From assembly GCF_001400735.1 (NCBI RefSeq), contig NZ_LJPW01000078.1, forward strand, positions 60,994-124,993: DNA of 64,000 nucleotides, given 5' to 3'. Source of the DNA: Pseudomonas caricapapayae (lineage in GTDB: Bacteria; Pseudomonadota; Gammaproteobacteria; Pseudomonadales; Pseudomonadaceae). The notes beneath the pieces are model-generated. The model was not told where the DNA came from. It did not search any database and was given only the letters and a program-made list of their open reading frames with translations. Within the stretch, counting starts at the first letter, position 1. Each line of letters begins with the position of its first letter. Positions 1-10,011 of this stretch are shown here, piece by piece. The position numbers and the translations under genes were made by a program.

Positions 1-28
1 GATATCGATCACAGGTCGGCACCAACCA

Positions 29-601
29 TTACAGGCAGCGCCCCCCGAACTCGGCCATGGCATCCAGCACTGCGTCCTTGAAATACGCCAGCGAAGCGCG
101 ATCGAACAGAATCTGAAAACACTGTTCGGGCTGTGCGCCAACGTTGATCACGATCACATTGATGCGCGCTGCCGAGGTCTGAGCCACCCAACCGGCTTGG
201 AAGGCCTCGGGACGCAGATCGACGCCACACAGTTTGGCCATCACCTCCGGAATGCATGAGCCACTCAATTGCAGCCACGCATGGCTGTCTTCGCGAGGCA
301 ACAGATAGTTGGCATTGTGGTCCAGCTCCCAGCGCGCCTCCTCATCGGCAATCCGCTGGCCGTTGTCGAGCGGGCTGCCCAGCAACAGGTATTCGGTTTG
401 CGACAGGCGTGCAACATGGCTGCCGTCGGCCTGGGTAACGGCGCGGTTCGGCGTCTCTGGCAGGCTGAAACCGCGTGCCGCCAAGTATTCGGCGCTGTGC
501 AAACCGCGAAATCCTGTGCGTGGCAAATGGGTCAGGTCTTCCAGTGTGCACAGGGAGCGCACCTCGGTCATGCCGGAGCGGTCTTTGCTAAGGCGGGTCA
601 T
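29..601 (-). CDS. soxG: Sarcosine oxidase-type gamma subunit (SoxG / MgdD-like)
   Basis: A 190-residue protein of the SoxG family, the small subunit of heterotetrameric sarcosine oxidase that packs against the folate-binding end of the alpha subunit. The sequence is colinear with the family over its whole length, from the LHSAEYLAARGF region to the C-terminal LFDRASLAYFKDAVLDAMAEFGG. It is the last gene of the operon, starting 3 bases after the alpha-subunit stop, so translation is probably coupled. The homologous subunit of N-methylglutamate dehydrogenase is MgdD; context with folD and purU here and with gmaS-mgsABC at the other end of the window makes that an equally good name. The gene itself is intact, but the upstream alpha subunit has a nonsense codon, which may reduce its expression by polarity. 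Confidence 0.85.
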   Translation of the reverse strand: MTRLSKDRSGMTEVRSLCTLEDLTHLPRTGFRGLHSAEYLAARGFSLPETPNRAVTQADGSHVARLSQTEYLLLGSPLDNGQRIADEEARWELDHNANYLLPREDSHAWLQLSGSCIPEVMAKLCGVDLRPEAFQAGWVAQTSAARINVIVINVGAQPEQCFQILFDRASLAYFKDAVLDAMAEFGGRCL

Positions 602-604
602 GGA

Positions 605-3511
605 TCAGAGCTCCTGGCGCTGGTTTTCAGGGTCAAAGAAGGGCAGTTTCACGACGGTCGCCTGAACCACTACGCCGTCTTCGACGCGAATCGGAATCTG
701 CTGGCCGGGTGCGCTCTGGTCACACGCGGCATAGGCCATACCGATAATCAGACCCAGCGTCGACGAGTACTCGCAGGAGGTCACGTTGCCAGTAATGTCC
801 GGACCTTTGAGCACCAAATGCCCCTCAAGCGGCAGCGGGCTGGCTTTGGGCAAGGTAAAGCCCACCAGCTTGCGCTTCTGCGGCTGCGCTTCGAGGATGT
901 CTACCGAGCGGCGACCGACAAAGAAAGGTTTGCTCCGGCTGACCGCCCAACCCATGTCGATTTCGGCAGGGTGCGTCATGCCATCAGTGTCCTGGCTGAT
1001 GATCACGTGGCCTTTTTCCAGACGTAACAAACGTTGTGTCTCGACGCCGAACGGGCGCATGTCGAACGCCTTGCCGGCCTCGGTCAATGCGTCCCAGAGC
1101 GTGAGGGCATGCCGCGCCGGGACATGAATTTCATAGCCCAGTTCGCCGACGAAACCGACCCGCAACAGCCGTGCCTTGATACCGGCAACGGTGCCCAGGC
1201 GTACGCCGAGGTAAGGGAAGCCTTCGGCCGAAAGATCCAGGTCGGTACAGACTTGCTCCAGCACCTTGCGTGAATCCGGGCCTGCCACGTTGACCGCAGC
1301 AATGGCTGCTGTGACGTTGGTGATGTCGACGTTCAGGCGCCACTGGGCATTCCACTTGAGCATCTGCTGGTAAATGCGATCCACGCCGCTGGTGGTGGCA
1401 GTGACGTAGAAATGCTGTTCGGCAAAGCGCGCGCAGACACCATCGTCGATGACCACGCCTTGCTCATTGGTCATCAGCGCATAGCGTGAACGCCCGACCG
1501 GTTGCTTGAGAAACGCAAAGGTGTACAGGCGGTTGAGCAGTTCGGCAGCATCTGGGCCGCGCACGTCCAGGCCGCCGAGTGTCGACACGTCGATGATCCC
1601 GACCTTGTTGCGCACATGCAGCGCTTCCTGCTGCATGCAGGCATCGCGTTGCGATGGCTCGCCATAGAACGCTGGACGCTGCCAGATTCCCGCCGGCATC
1701 ATCTTCGCGCCTGCCTGCACATGACGCTGATGCATGGGTGTCTGGCGATACGGATCGAAGGCTCTGCCCGCAACGTGCGCCAGTTTCTCTGCCTCGAAGG
1801 GCGGCCGGGCAGTGGTCACGCCAGTTTCGCCGACGCTGCGCTGGGTCGACGCGGCCACCAGCCGTGCGGTCGGTAACGCCGAGTGACGACCTTGCGAGGG
1901 GCCCATACCGACTGTGGAATAGCGTTTCACCAACTGGATGTCGCGATAGCCGATGCGCGTTGCGTTGACGATGTCGCGTACCTGCAGGTCTTCATCGAAA
2001 TCGACAAAATCCTTGCCCTTGGGATGCGGGAAGATCGGCCAGGGGAAGTTGACCTGCGCTTCGCTGCGCAGCGTGGCCGGGCTATCAAACGATTCCAGCC
2101 CCATTGCCGAGACCACGCTGGTGGCTGCACGGGTTGCATCGGACAGCACGTTGTCCAGCGCATGATAGCCGTTAACCGAACCGGCGATACTCAGGTTCTG
2201 TGGCAGGCTGCTGATCGCGAACTCGGCCTGCCGATCATCATAGGCGAGTTTGCCGCCCGCCTGACACAGCAACTGGTAGACCGGCATGTAGCCGCCGGAC
2301 ATGCACAGCAGGTCACATTCGATACTCGACCCTGTGTTCGCCACCTGACCCTAGCCGGTGATCGTGCGCAGCTCGACCCCGCTCACATGGCGCATGCCTT
2401 TCTCGTGTAGCGCCTCATACACCGTCGTACTCATATGGCAGACGATGCCGCGCTTTTCCAGCGCAACCTGTAATGCCTGGTCTGAGGGATGGGTGCGCAT
2501 GTCGGCAACTGCAGCCACCTCGACACCCTGATCGTGCAGGTCCAGCGCTGCCAGATAGCCGTCATCGTTGCCGGTCAGCACCACAGCGCGCTTGCCGGGT
2601 TTGACGGCGTACAGCCTGATCAGGCGCTGGGCGGCGCTGGTCAGCATCACGCCGGGCAAATCATTGTTGCGAAAAATAACCGGCTGGTCGAACGAGCCGC
2701 TGCACACCAGGCAGTGTGTGGCGCGCACTTTGTACAAGCGCTTGCCCTGAATCACCGGCAGGTAGTTGTCGGTGAACCAGGCATTGCAGGTGGCTTGTGT
2801 AAGGACTCGAATATTGGCGTGCGCCTGCACCGCGTCGTTCAGTTCACGTCGCAGTTGCCCGGCACGCTGACCGTCGATATCGAAGCGCGCGTAGGTCAGT
2901 GAACCACCGAGTATCGGTTGCTGTTCGATCAATAGCACCTTGGCTCCGGCGTTGGCTGCGCTCAATGCCGCCTGCAATCCCGCAGGACCCGCGCCGATCA
3001 CGGCCAGGTCAGTGAACAGGTAGGCCTTGTCGTAATATTCGGGCTGGAAGTTCAGGTCCAGCACACCAAGGCCAGCCTTCTTGCGAATGATCGGCTCCCA
3101 GACTTTCCACATGCCTTTGGGTTTGTAGAACGAGCGGTAGTAGAAACCCACCGGCATGAACTTTGAGAACTTGCCCAGCCAGGCATCCCTGTCGTGGTCC
3201 AGCGAGCCACTGAAGTTCTGTCCGGTTGCCTCCAGGCCCTCCTGCAGAGCGAAGGTGTCGGCCAGCACATTGGGCTCCCGAGGCAGTTGGACGAGACTGT
3301 TGGCGTCCTGTCCGGCCATGGTCAGCGGACCCCGAGGGCGGTGATACTTGAACGACCGCGAAAGCAGAAAACGCCCGTTGGCCAGCAGGGCACTGGCAAT
3401 GCTGTCGCCTTGCAGGCCCTGATAGGTCTTGCCATCGAAGCTGAAGGTGAGCGGTTGGTTGCGATCGATCAGCAAGCCCATAGGCGCGGGCAGGCGGGCT
3501 GGGGTGGTCAT
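605..3511 (-). pseudogene. soxA: Sarcosine oxidase-type alpha subunit, interrupted by in-frame TAG (SoxA / MgdC-like)
   Basis: The frame runs 968 codons, the normal length for SoxA, but codon 387 is TAG (2351-2353). Reading resumes in the same frame with no indel, so this is a point nonsense mutation and not two genes. The first part (2354-3511) holds the ferredoxin-like fold (Fer2_4; TYQGLQGDSIASALLANGR) and the NAD-binding Rossmann segment AVIGAGPAGLQAALSAANAG. The second part holds the rest of the NAD/FAD region (LLCMSGGYMPVYQL) and the GCV_T-type tetrahydrofolate-binding domain (from about LHVRNKVGIIDVSTLGGLDV on). The start overlaps the soxD stop as ATGA. A GTG at 2344 with no evident ribosome site could restart translation, giving a C-terminal half only. 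Without suppression or a sequencing error the complex should lack an intact alpha chain. Confidence 0.88.
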
Positions 3512-3813
3512 CCTGCGATCTCCTTGGATGGGCGGGGAGCGAAGTCGATACGTGCGGTGAATATTTCCCGCGGGTCGAAGGTGCGAATAATCTCGTCGCT
3601 GCCGGTATGGCGCTCGGCCAGGAACCAGTAGCTGGACGGATTGTGCATCCACCACTCGCGCACCACGCCCAGGGTGTCTTCACTGTTGAACACGTAATCG
3701 GCCCACTCGGCGTCGCTACAGGTTTGCGGGTCGGGCATGTGCTTGAATTCGCCGCCGTAAGAAAACTCGCTGATATTGCGCGGCCCGTTGAGCGGGCAGT
3801 TCATGATTTTCAT
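3508..3813 (-). CDS. soxD: Sarcosine oxidase-type delta subunit (SoxD / MgdB-like)
   Basis: A 101-residue SoxD-family protein, the small subunit that in characterised sarcosine oxidases carries structural zinc. The family core is clear: CPLNGPRNISEFSYGGE near the N-terminus, then SDAEWADYVF and REWWMHNPSSYWFLAERHT. In the zinc-binding members the N-terminus has a Cys-x-x-Cys pair (CPYCG); here it reads C6-P-L-N9, so one expected ligand is missing. That points to a divergent paralogue, in keeping with a possible N-methylglutamate dehydrogenase role (MgdB). It lies between soxB (13 bases upstream) and soxA (stop and start overlap by 4 bases). Confidence 0.85.
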   Translation of the reverse strand: MKIMNCPLNGPRNISEFSYGGEFKHMPDPQTCSDAEWADYVFNSEDTLGVVREWWMHNPSSYWFLAERHTGSDEIIRTFDPREIFTARIDFAPRPSKEIAG

Positions 3814-3826
3814 GTGTCGCTCTCCG

Positions 3827-5068
3827 TCAGTGGCTGGCCGCTGTCGCGCCCATTTCGTTGACTTGCTGAAAGGTCGAGAAGCGTTCCAGCGCGAAGGGTC
3901 TGATCAGCTCAGGCACCTTGCCGCCGCTGGCCACCAGTTCGGCCATGGTCTTGCCACAGATCGGCGTTGCCTTGAAACCCCAGGTGCCCCAACCTGCATC
4001 CAGGTAATAATTCCTGACCGGCGAAAGGCCCATGATCGGGCTGTAGTCCGGGGTCATGTCGGTGATCCCGGCCCATTGGCGCATCAGTCTGGCGTTGGCC
4101 AGGAACGGAAACATCTCGATGGCATGGGCCAGCAGACTTTCCTTGAGGTCCAGGGTCGAGCGGGTGTTGAACAGCGGGTAGGGATCAGAGCCGCCGCCAA
4201 ACACCACCTCGCCACGGCTGGTCTGCTGAACGTAACAGTGCAGCGCGGACGAACTTACCAGCGGGTCAAGGAAAGGCTTGAAGGGTTGAGTGACCATCGC
4301 TTGCAGCGGGAAGGTCTGGATCGGCGAGCGGATTCCGGCCTTCTTCATCATCTGCGAACTCATGCCCGCCACCGCCTGCACGGCGCAGCCGCACTGGATG
4401 GTGCCGCGATTGGTCTTCACCGCAGTGATGGTGCCGTTCTCGATGACCAGTTCCTGCACTTCGGTCAATTGATGAATCTCCACACCGCGCTTGGCCGCCT
4501 GCCTGGCGTAGCCCCAGGCGACCGCGTCATGCCGGGCGGTGCCGCCGTCGATGTGCCACAGGCCTGCGAGCACTGGCAGATGGCCGGGGTCCAGATTCAG
4601 ACTCGGCACCAGTTCGCGGATCTGCTGGCGGTCGATCATCTCGGTGCGGCCGCCGAAATGCTTGTTGACCTCGGCGCGCTGGCGGAACGAGCGTACGGTG
4701 GCATCGGTGTGTGCGAGGGTCAGTTGGCCACGCTCGGAGTACATGATGTTGAAGTCGAACTCATTGGACAGGCCCTGAAACATCTTCACCGATTCGGCAT
4801 AGAACTTCACACCTTCACTGGTCAGGTAATTGGAGCGGATCACCGCCGTATTGCGCGCCGTATTACCACCGCCCAGATAGCCTTTTTCCAGCACGGCAAT
4901 GTTGCTGATACCGTGGTATTTCGCCAGGTAGTACGCAGTTGCCAGTCCGTGACCGCCGCCGCCGATGATTACCACGTCGTAGCAGGGCTTGAGTTCCCTG
5001 GGCGCAGGCAGGTCCACCTCGACCGGGTATTCAGGGCTGAGCCCGTATTTCAGTAGATTGAAAGGCAT
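3827..5068 (-). CDS. soxB: Sarcosine oxidase-type beta subunit (SoxB / MgdA-like), FAD/FMN flavoprotein
   Basis: A 413-residue DAO-family flavoprotein, the catalytic subunit of heterotetrameric sarcosine oxidase or of N-methylglutamate dehydrogenase (MgdA). The dinucleotide-binding motif [18 protein letters not shown] lies at residues 32-49, followed by [15 protein letters not shown]. The segment [15 protein letters not shown] (His180) matches the site where FMN is covalently attached to His in SoxB. The C-terminal [16 protein letters not shown] is the usual flavin and substrate region. Length is normal. The start overlaps the end of folD by 19 bases, so the genes are tightly coupled. The alternative substrates, sarcosine or N-methylglutamate, cannot be told apart from the sequence alone. 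Confidence 0.88.
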   Translation of the reverse strand: MPFNLLKYGLSPEYPVEVDLPAPRELKPCYDVVIIGGGGHGLATAYYLAKYHGISNIAVLEKGYLGGGNTARNTAVIRSNYLTSEGVKFYAESVKMFQGLSNEFDFNIMYSERGQLTLAHTDATVRSFRQRAEVNKHFGGRTEMIDRQQIRELVPSLNLDPGHLPVLAGLWHIDGGTARHDAVAWGYARQAAKRGVEIHQLTEVQELVIENGTITAVKTNRGTIQCGCAVQAVAGMSSQMMKKAGIRSPIQTFPLQAMVTQPFKPFLDPLVSSSALHCYVQQTSRGEVVFGGGSDPYPLFNTRSTLDLKESLLAHAIEMFPFLANARLMRQWAGITDMTPDYSPIMGLSPVRNYYLDAGWGTWGFKATPICGKTMAELVASGGKVPELIRPFALERFSTFQQVNEMGATAASH

Positions 5069-5952
5069 ACGGCCTCCGATTGGCTGCGTTGCGCGTCGGC
5101 TTGCTGTCTGGCAGCAATCACCGTGTTTTTCATCAGAAAGGCGATGGTCATAGGTCCCACGCCACCAGGCACCGGCGTGATGGCAGAGACAACATCAAGA
5201 ACGTTGTCGAAGTCGACATCGCCCACCAGGCGACTGCGGCCCTGATCGTCGACGCGGTTGATGCCGACATCGATCACCACCGCGCCAGGCTTGAGCCAGC
5301 TGGCGTCGATCATGCGCGGTCGGCCAACCGCTGCGACGACAATGTCGCCCAGACGGCACAAGGCTTTGGCGTCGGTACTGCGCGAATGCACCACCGTTAC
5401 CGAGCAATGCGCTCGCAACAGCAGGGCAGCCATCGGTTTGCCGACAATATTGGACCGGCCGATCACCACCGCATGCCTGCCGCTCAGATCTGCGCAGGTC
5501 TCTTCAAGCAAGTGCATGCAGCCGCTGGGAGTGCAGGGCGTCAGTACGGTACGTCCCTGGCTGAGACCGCCAACGTTTTCACTGTGAAAACCATCAACGT
5601 CCTTCATCGGGTCAATGGCTTGCAAGGCGCGCGCTTCCTCGATATGCGCTGGCAGTGGCAGTTGCAGGAGGATGCCGTGCACCGAGTCGTCGGTGTTCAG
5701 CTCGGCAATCAGCGCCAGCACCTGTGCCTGGCTGCTCCGGGCAGGCAGACGGTGCTCCAGAGAACGAATGCCTGCTTCCTCGGCGCGCAGGATCTTGTTG
5801 CGTACGTACACCTCACTGGCGGGGTCGTCACCGACCAGAATGACGGCCAGGGCGGGCTCGATGCCCTCGGCCTTCAAGGTTTTCACATCGGTTCTGACCT
5901 GTTCCAGAACACGAGCGGCGGCTGCCTTGCCGTCGATGATTCGCGCGCTCAT
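5050..5952 (-). CDS. folD: Bifunctional methylene-THF dehydrogenase / methenyl-THF cyclohydrolase FolD
   Basis: FolD interconverts 5,10-methylene-THF, methenyl-THF and 10-formyl-THF with NADP. The 300-residue protein has the family motifs: [14 protein letters not shown], holding the catalytic Tyr and Lys, [21 protein letters not shown], the Rossmann segment [19 protein letters not shown], and the C-terminal signature [18 protein letters not shown]. It overlaps purU upstream (ATGA) and soxB downstream. Placed in this operon it would oxidise the methylene-THF produced when the flavoenzyme transfers the N-methyl carbon to folate. A housekeeping folD is expected elsewhere in the genome, so this is probably a pathway-specific copy. 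Confidence 0.95.
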   Translation of the reverse strand: MSARIIDGKAAAARVLEQVRTDVKTLKAEGIEPALAVILVGDDPASEVYVRNKILRAEEAGIRSLEHRLPARSSQAQVLALIAELNTDDSVHGILLQLPLPAHIEEARALQAIDPMKDVDGFHSENVGGLSQGRTVLTPCTPSGCMHLLEETCADLSGRHAVVIGRSNIVGKPMAALLLRAHCSVTVVHSRSTDAKALCRLGDIVVAAVGRPRMIDASWLKPGAVVIDVGINRVDDQGRSRLVGDVDFDNVLDVVSAITPVPGGVGPMTIAFLMKNTVIAARQQADAQRSQSEAVCLSIY

Positions 5953-6815
5953 CTGAATATCACCGTTCGGTCAGTGTTGAGAAAGACACGGTGCTCCAAG
6001 TGATACTTCACCGCCCGCGACAGGGCGATGGTTTCGTTGTTGCGTCCTGCCGCAACCAGGTCGTCGGGCAGGTAAACGTGATCGACGCGCTGCACTTCCT
6101 GCTCGATGATCGGGCCTTCGTCCAGGTCGCTGGTAACGTAGTGCGCGGTGGCACCGATCAGTTTTACGCCTCGCTCATAAGCCTGATGATAGGGCTTGGC
6201 CCCCTTGAACCCCGGCAGAAACGAGTGATGGATATTGATCGCCCGGCCTGAAAGCTGTTGGCACAGATCGTCAGAGAGAATCTGCATGTAGCGCGCCAGC
6301 ACCACCAGTTCAGTGCCTGTTTCTTCGACCACCCTCATCAGCGCGGCCTCCTGTGCCGATTTGGTCTCCTTGGTCACAGGCAGATAAATGAAGCGAATAC
6401 CCTCACGCTCGGCCATCGGTCGCAGGTCCAGGTGGTTGGACACGATGGCGGTGATGGTCATGTCCATCTCGCCTTTGTGATGGCGATAAAGAAGGTCCGT
6501 CAGGCAGTGATCGAACTTGCTGACCATCAGCAGCACGCGCATCGGTCGACGTGTGTCGTGCAACTCCCACTGCATGGCAAAGTCTTTGGCGACGGCGTCG
6601 AAACCGCCTTTCAACTGCTGGATATCGCCGTCGTGTCCATCGTTGAAACGAAACACCGCGCGCATGAAAAAGGTGCCGCTGTACTCGTCGTCGAACTGGG
6701 CCATTTCACCGATGTAGCAGCTGTTACCGGCCAGATAGGAAGTCACCGCCGCGACAATGCCGGAGGTCGCCGGGCAGCTGATCTTCAGGATGAAATGGTT
6801 TTTCTCGTGTTGCAT
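5949..6815 (-). CDS. purU: Formyltetrahydrofolate deformylase PurU
   Basis: PurU hydrolyses 10-formyl-THF to formate and THF, recycling free folate. The 288-residue protein has an N-terminal ACT-type regulatory domain (about residues 8-85) and a formyltransferase-like hydrolase domain. The active-site region [20 protein letters not shown] followed by [19 protein letters not shown] contains the conserved Asn-His...Asp set. It is the first gene of the minus-strand operon; folD begins at its stop (ATGA overlap). With FolD it completes the path from folate-bound methyl carbon to formate. No sigma-54 promoter like the one before gmaS was found upstream. Confidence 0.95.
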   Translation of the reverse strand: MQHEKNHFILKISCPATSGIVAAVTSYLAGNSCYIGEMAQFDDEYSGTFFMRAVFRFNDGHDGDIQQLKGGFDAVAKDFAMQWELHDTRRPMRVLLMVSKFDHCLTDLLYRHHKGEMDMTITAIVSNHLDLRPMAEREGIRFIYLPVTKETKSAQEAALMRVVEETGTELVVLARYMQILSDDLCQQLSGRAINIHHSFLPGFKGAKPYHQAYERGVKLIGATAHYVTSDLDEGPIIEQEVQRVDHVYLPDDLVAAGRNNETIALSRAVKYHLEHRVFLNTDRTVIFR

Positions 6816-7047
6816 GGCTCGTCCTCTGGAAAGTGGCGGCAGCTCGGCAAAAGGGCAAAAAAGTCAGATACAGAGGGTCTTGAGTCACGAATAAAATTCT
6901 CTACAGGAATTTAATATTCTTAAAGGCTGTTTTATAGGCGAAAGGAAAAGCAGCGTCCAGAGGTTTCTGGAAACTTTGTTTACTAAAGGGAATATGGAGG
7001 GGTGGAGCAGTAGCGTGCGCAGGATTTGGTTTTACCTGCCATCAGGC
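6816..7047. other. Intergenic region upstream of purU
   Basis: This stretch should contain the promoter of the purU-folD-sox operon. It is AT-rich around 6890-6990 and contains a small perfect inverted repeat, CCAGA-GGTT-TCTGG (6957-6970), a possible operator. I could not find a convincing -24/-12 element or a clear -35/-10 pair, and no coding region. Confidence 0.4.
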
Positions 7048-7074
7048 GGAAAACACCCGAAGCGGGCGTTTTCC
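7048..7074 (-). terminator. Hairpin terminator after the DUF4198 gene
   Basis: Inverted repeat GGAAAACACCCG / CGGGCGTTTTCC with a 3-base loop and one mismatch, lying 17 bases past the stop of the DUF4198 gene. The arms themselves supply the A and T runs, a form common in Pseudomonas rho-independent terminators. Confidence 0.65.
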
Positions 7075-7090
7075 AGGATACAGAAGGGGA

Positions 7091-7819
7091 TCAGTCGTGG
7101 TGCGCTTCACCCACAAACGTCAACGAGGTAAATAATCCCCGCTCGGCGATGTCGACGTTGTCCTTGACGGGCAATGTGGCTTCGGCAGCGATGACATTCA
7201 GCCCTGCATTGCGCACGATGACGCTGGCCAGGCCCTGGGCGTCGGTTTCGGCGCTGACGACGTCTGGCGCGCTGCGGTAATCGCCGATCAGCTTGATGCC
7301 GGCGGCGGGCTTGCCGTCGATCAGCACGCGTACCGGTAATGGCTTGCCCACGCCGACTTTCAACGGATCAGCCTGCGGCACGATCACAAAATTCAGCTTG
7401 CCGAATGATGGCAACTGAGCGCCTTGCGCGTAGATAGCCACGCTGTATTTGAAGGTATGAATCGAGTCGGTGCCACTCGGCACTTTGCTGCGGCCCTCAT
7501 TGATCCACTTCTTCTCGGTATTGCGCGTCCACATGCCGTTGTCCAGAGCTACCGTCATTACGGCGGGCGGTTTGAGCGGCACCAGTCGCGCGTGATCCTC
7601 CAGGCGCTGTACGGTCACCGGGATCATTTTGCCTCCCAGGTCGTAGGCCCATGCGCCGCTGACTTTCTGAGCCTTGAAGGCGTTGTCTTCTGCGCCATGA
7701 CCATAGATCACTTCGATGTTGCCGCGGCGTTGTTCGGTCCACAGCCCGTGGGCACCGACCTGTGTGGCAAACAGTGCGCCGAGCAGGCCCAGGGTCAGAA
7801 AAGGTTTTGTTGACAGCAT
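7091..7819 (-). CDS. DUF4198 family periplasmic protein (NikK-like)
   Basis: A 242-residue exported protein with a signal peptide (about residues 1-23, LGLLGALFATQVGA). Predicted cleavage after VGA would leave His as the first residue of the mature chain (HGLWTEQ), as in other DUF4198/NikK-like periplasmic proteins linked to transition metal uptake. The rest has beta-rich, Ig-like character with a second domain near VRVLIDGKPAAGIKLIGDYRSA. It lies 37 bases downstream of a TonB-dependent receptor and is probably cotranscribed with it, so a role in periplasmic handling of the imported metal or chelate is likely. The exact metal is not shown by the sequence. Confidence 0.75.
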   Translation of the reverse strand: MLSTKPFLTLGLLGALFATQVGAHGLWTEQRRGNIEVIYGHGAEDNAFKAQKVSGAWAYDLGGKMIPVTVQRLEDHARLVPLKPPAVMTVALDNGMWTRNTEKKWINEGRSKVPSGTDSIHTFKYSVAIYAQGAQLPSFGKLNFVIVPQADPLKVGVGKPLPVRVLIDGKPAAGIKLIGDYRSAPDVVSAETDAQGLASVIVRNAGLNVIAAEATLPVKDNVDIAERGLFTSLTFVGEAHHD

Positions 7820-7856
7820 GTTGCATCCTTAGTGGTGTGAATCGAGGGTGTCGACA

Positions 7857-9968
7857 TCAGAGGCCGAGTGTCAGGCTGACCGTGAAATTGCGCGGTTCGC
7901 CAGGCGCGACCCAGTAGTTGCTGTAAGAGCGCTCGTAGTATTTTTCGTCGAAAATGTTGTTCAGGTTCAAGCCCACTGTGACGTTATCGCTGGCTTTGTA
8001 GTGGGCCAGCAGGTCGACAGTCTGGTAGGCGGGCAGCTCGAAATCAGTCCCTGACTGACCGGAGCGGTCACCGACGTAGGTATACGCAGCACCCACGTCC
8101 GAGCCGCGTAGCACGCCTTCCTGAAATTCATAGACGCTCAGCAGGCTGCCGCTGTGTTTAGCGACACCAAGAATGCGACTGCCTGCCGGGATGGTTCGGT
8201 CGCCTTTGGTCACTTCGGCATCGATATAGGCGAACGCACCGATCACGCGAATGGCTTCGCTGACCTGACCGGTCAATTGCAGATCCAGGCCCTGGCTGCG
8301 AGCCTTGCCTACCGCGCGATTGGTGTCGGTGCCCGGATCCAGCGCCAGAACATTTTCCTTTTCGATATGGAAGGCGGCGAGGGTGGTGCTCAGACGGTCG
8401 TCGAACAGCTCGCTCTTGATCCCGACCTCGTAACCGACGCCTTCTTCCGGGTCGAAGGTCTTGCCGGCTGCGTCCAGGCCGTTGTTGGGCTTGAACGAGG
8501 TGGACGCGTTGGCAAACAGGCCCACCTGCGGCGTGAGCTGGTAAAGCAGCCCGGCACGCTGGGTGAACGCATCGTGACGCTGGCCGGAGGTGGCGTTGGT
8601 GGTGAAATCATCGACCTGTTGATCGAAATGTTCGTAGCGCGCGCCGATCATCCCGCGCAACTTGTCGGTAAAAACAATCTGGTCCTGCAGGTTAAGCGCA
8701 CGGCTTTCAACGTGCTCGTAAAAGTCAGTGCCGGAGCGTGCGCCGTCGGGTTTCGGCTGGCCGTACACGGGATTGTAGATGTCGATGGCGTAAGGACCGC
8801 CTGCAATCGTGGTAACGCGCTCGTTCTTGCGGTAGTTCTCGTATTCAGTGCCGATCAGCACATCGTGTTGCAGACCGACTGCATCGAACTGGCCGCGCAA
8901 TTCCAGTTGGGTGATGCTGTCATGCCAGTCATTGTCGCGCTCGCGGTAACGGCGATTGACGGTACGGCCGTCGGCGTTCAAAGGGCGTGCTTCACTGGCA
9001 AAACCTGACATTTCGCCTTGCTTGTAGTGGCTGGCCAGACGCAGAGACCATGCATCACTGAGCTGGTGGTCAAGGGCGAGCTGGACACTGTTGTTGTCAT
9101 TGTCGATATCGTCGTCGGGTTCGCCGAGAAAGGTCGAGCGCGACACGCCGCTCCACTTGTTGTTGGGGGCAACTACGCCTCGGTCGAACGTCGATGTGTG
9201 GCGCACGAACTCGGTTTCCACCAACAGACTGGTCTCTGGATTCAACTGCCAGCTGAATGACGGGGCCACAAACACCCGTTTGCTCTCTACATGATCACGA
9301 AAGCTGTTGTTGTCTTCGACGGCCAGATTCACCCTGGACAGCAGTTTGCCTTCTTCATCCAGCGGCGCATTGACATCCAGTGCGGTGCGATAACGATCCC
9401 AACTGCCCGCGCTGGTCTGCAAGGTCGAGAATGCGTCACGCTGGGGTTTTTTGGTGACGATATTGACGGTTCCGCCTGGATCGCCACGGCCGTACAGACT
9501 GGCAGCGGGGCCTTTGAGCACTTCGATACGTTCGATGTTGGCGGCATCCGGCGTGGTCGGGTAGCCGCGATTGGCGCTAAAGCCGTCCTTGTAGAATTCG
9601 GAAGTGGTGAAGCCGCGGATGCTGTATTCGTAGAGAGTCAGACCGCCGAAGTTGTTCTGCTTCGACACGCCTCCGGCAAACTCCAGCGCACGCTCGACGC
9701 TGTTGCTGCCCAGATCCTTGAGCACCGAGGCAGGCACTACGCTGATTGACTGCGGAATATCCCTGATCGCGGTGTCGGTTTTTGTAGCGGTGGCCGAGCG
9801 GGTGGCCCGATAGCCCTGGAGCGGGCTCGTAGCCGTCTCGTACTGATAGTCGGAGTTTACGTTGATGTTTTCCAGTTCAAGGGTGTACGGATGTTCTTCC
9901 GCGTAGCCGGCATTGCCAATGACCCCGATTGCAAAGCCTGCCAGAGACGCGATTCTACGAGACGACAT
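7857..9968 (-). CDS. TonB-dependent siderophore-type outer membrane receptor
   Basis: A 703-residue outer-membrane receptor for uptake of an iron chelate or similar ligand, powered by TonB-ExbBD. It has a signal peptide (residues 1-23), an N-terminal plug domain with TKTDTAIRDIPQSISVVP and IERIEVLKGPAASLYGRGDPGGTVNIVTKKP, and a 22-strand-type barrel ending in GEPRNFTVSLTLGL. There is no N-terminal STN signalling extension, so it should not act through its own sigma/anti-sigma pair. The plug motif places it with the ferrichrome/ferrioxamine-type (TIGR01783) receptors. The last residue is Leu where Phe or Trp is usual. It is the first gene of a two-gene unit with the DUF4198 protein. Confidence 0.9.
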   Translation of the reverse strand: MSSRRIASLAGFAIGVIGNAGYAEEHPYTLELENINVNSDYQYETATSPLQGYRATRSATATKTDTAIRDIPQSISVVPASVLKDLGSNSVERALEFAGGVSKQNNFGGLTLYEYSIRGFTTSEFYKDGFSANRGYPTTPDAANIERIEVLKGPAASLYGRGDPGGTVNIVTKKPQRDAFSTLQTSAGSWDRYRTALDVNAPLDEEGKLLSRVNLAVEDNNSFRDHVESKRVFVAPSFSWQLNPETSLLVETEFVRHTSTFDRGVVAPNNKWSGVSRSTFLGEPDDDIDNDNNSVQLALDHQLSDAWSLRLASHYKQGEMSGFASEARPLNADGRTVNRRYRERDNDWHDSITQLELRGQFDAVGLQHDVLIGTEYENYRKNERVTTIAGGPYAIDIYNPVYGQPKPDGARSGTDFYEHVESRALNLQDQIVFTDKLRGMIGARYEHFDQQVDDFTTNATSGQRHDAFTQRAGLLYQLTPQVGLFANASTSFKPNNGLDAAGKTFDPEEGVGYEVGIKSELFDDRLSTTLAAFHIEKENVLALDPGTDTNRAVGKARSQGLDLQLTGQVSEAIRVIGAFAYIDAEVTKGDRTIPAGSRILGVAKHSGSLLSVYEFQEGVLRGSDVGAAYTYVGDRSGQSGTDFELPAYQTVDLLAHYKASDNVTVGLNLNNIFDEKYYERSYSNYWVAPGEPRNFTVSLTLGL

Positions 9969-10011
9969 ATGAGACTTCCTGATGATAATAGATACAATAT
10001 AACATCTCCGT

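Noticed and set aside
605..2344. C-terminal SoxA half as a separate gene starting at GTG 2344
   Set aside because: No ribosome site, no domain boundary, and the frame is continuous with the upstream half except for one TAG.
3776..5056. Long open frame on the plus strand opposite soxB
   Set aside because: It is an antisense shadow caused by GC-rich codon use; the minus-strand gene is a clear flavoprotein. The same applies to long frames opposite the second chemoreceptor (22011-23465), the M20 gene (46550-47968), gmaS (59478-60839) and the Nramp-like gene (10175-11503).
6816..7047. Sigma-54 promoter in front of purU
   Set aside because: No GG-N10-GC pattern on the minus strand resembles the consensus in this region.
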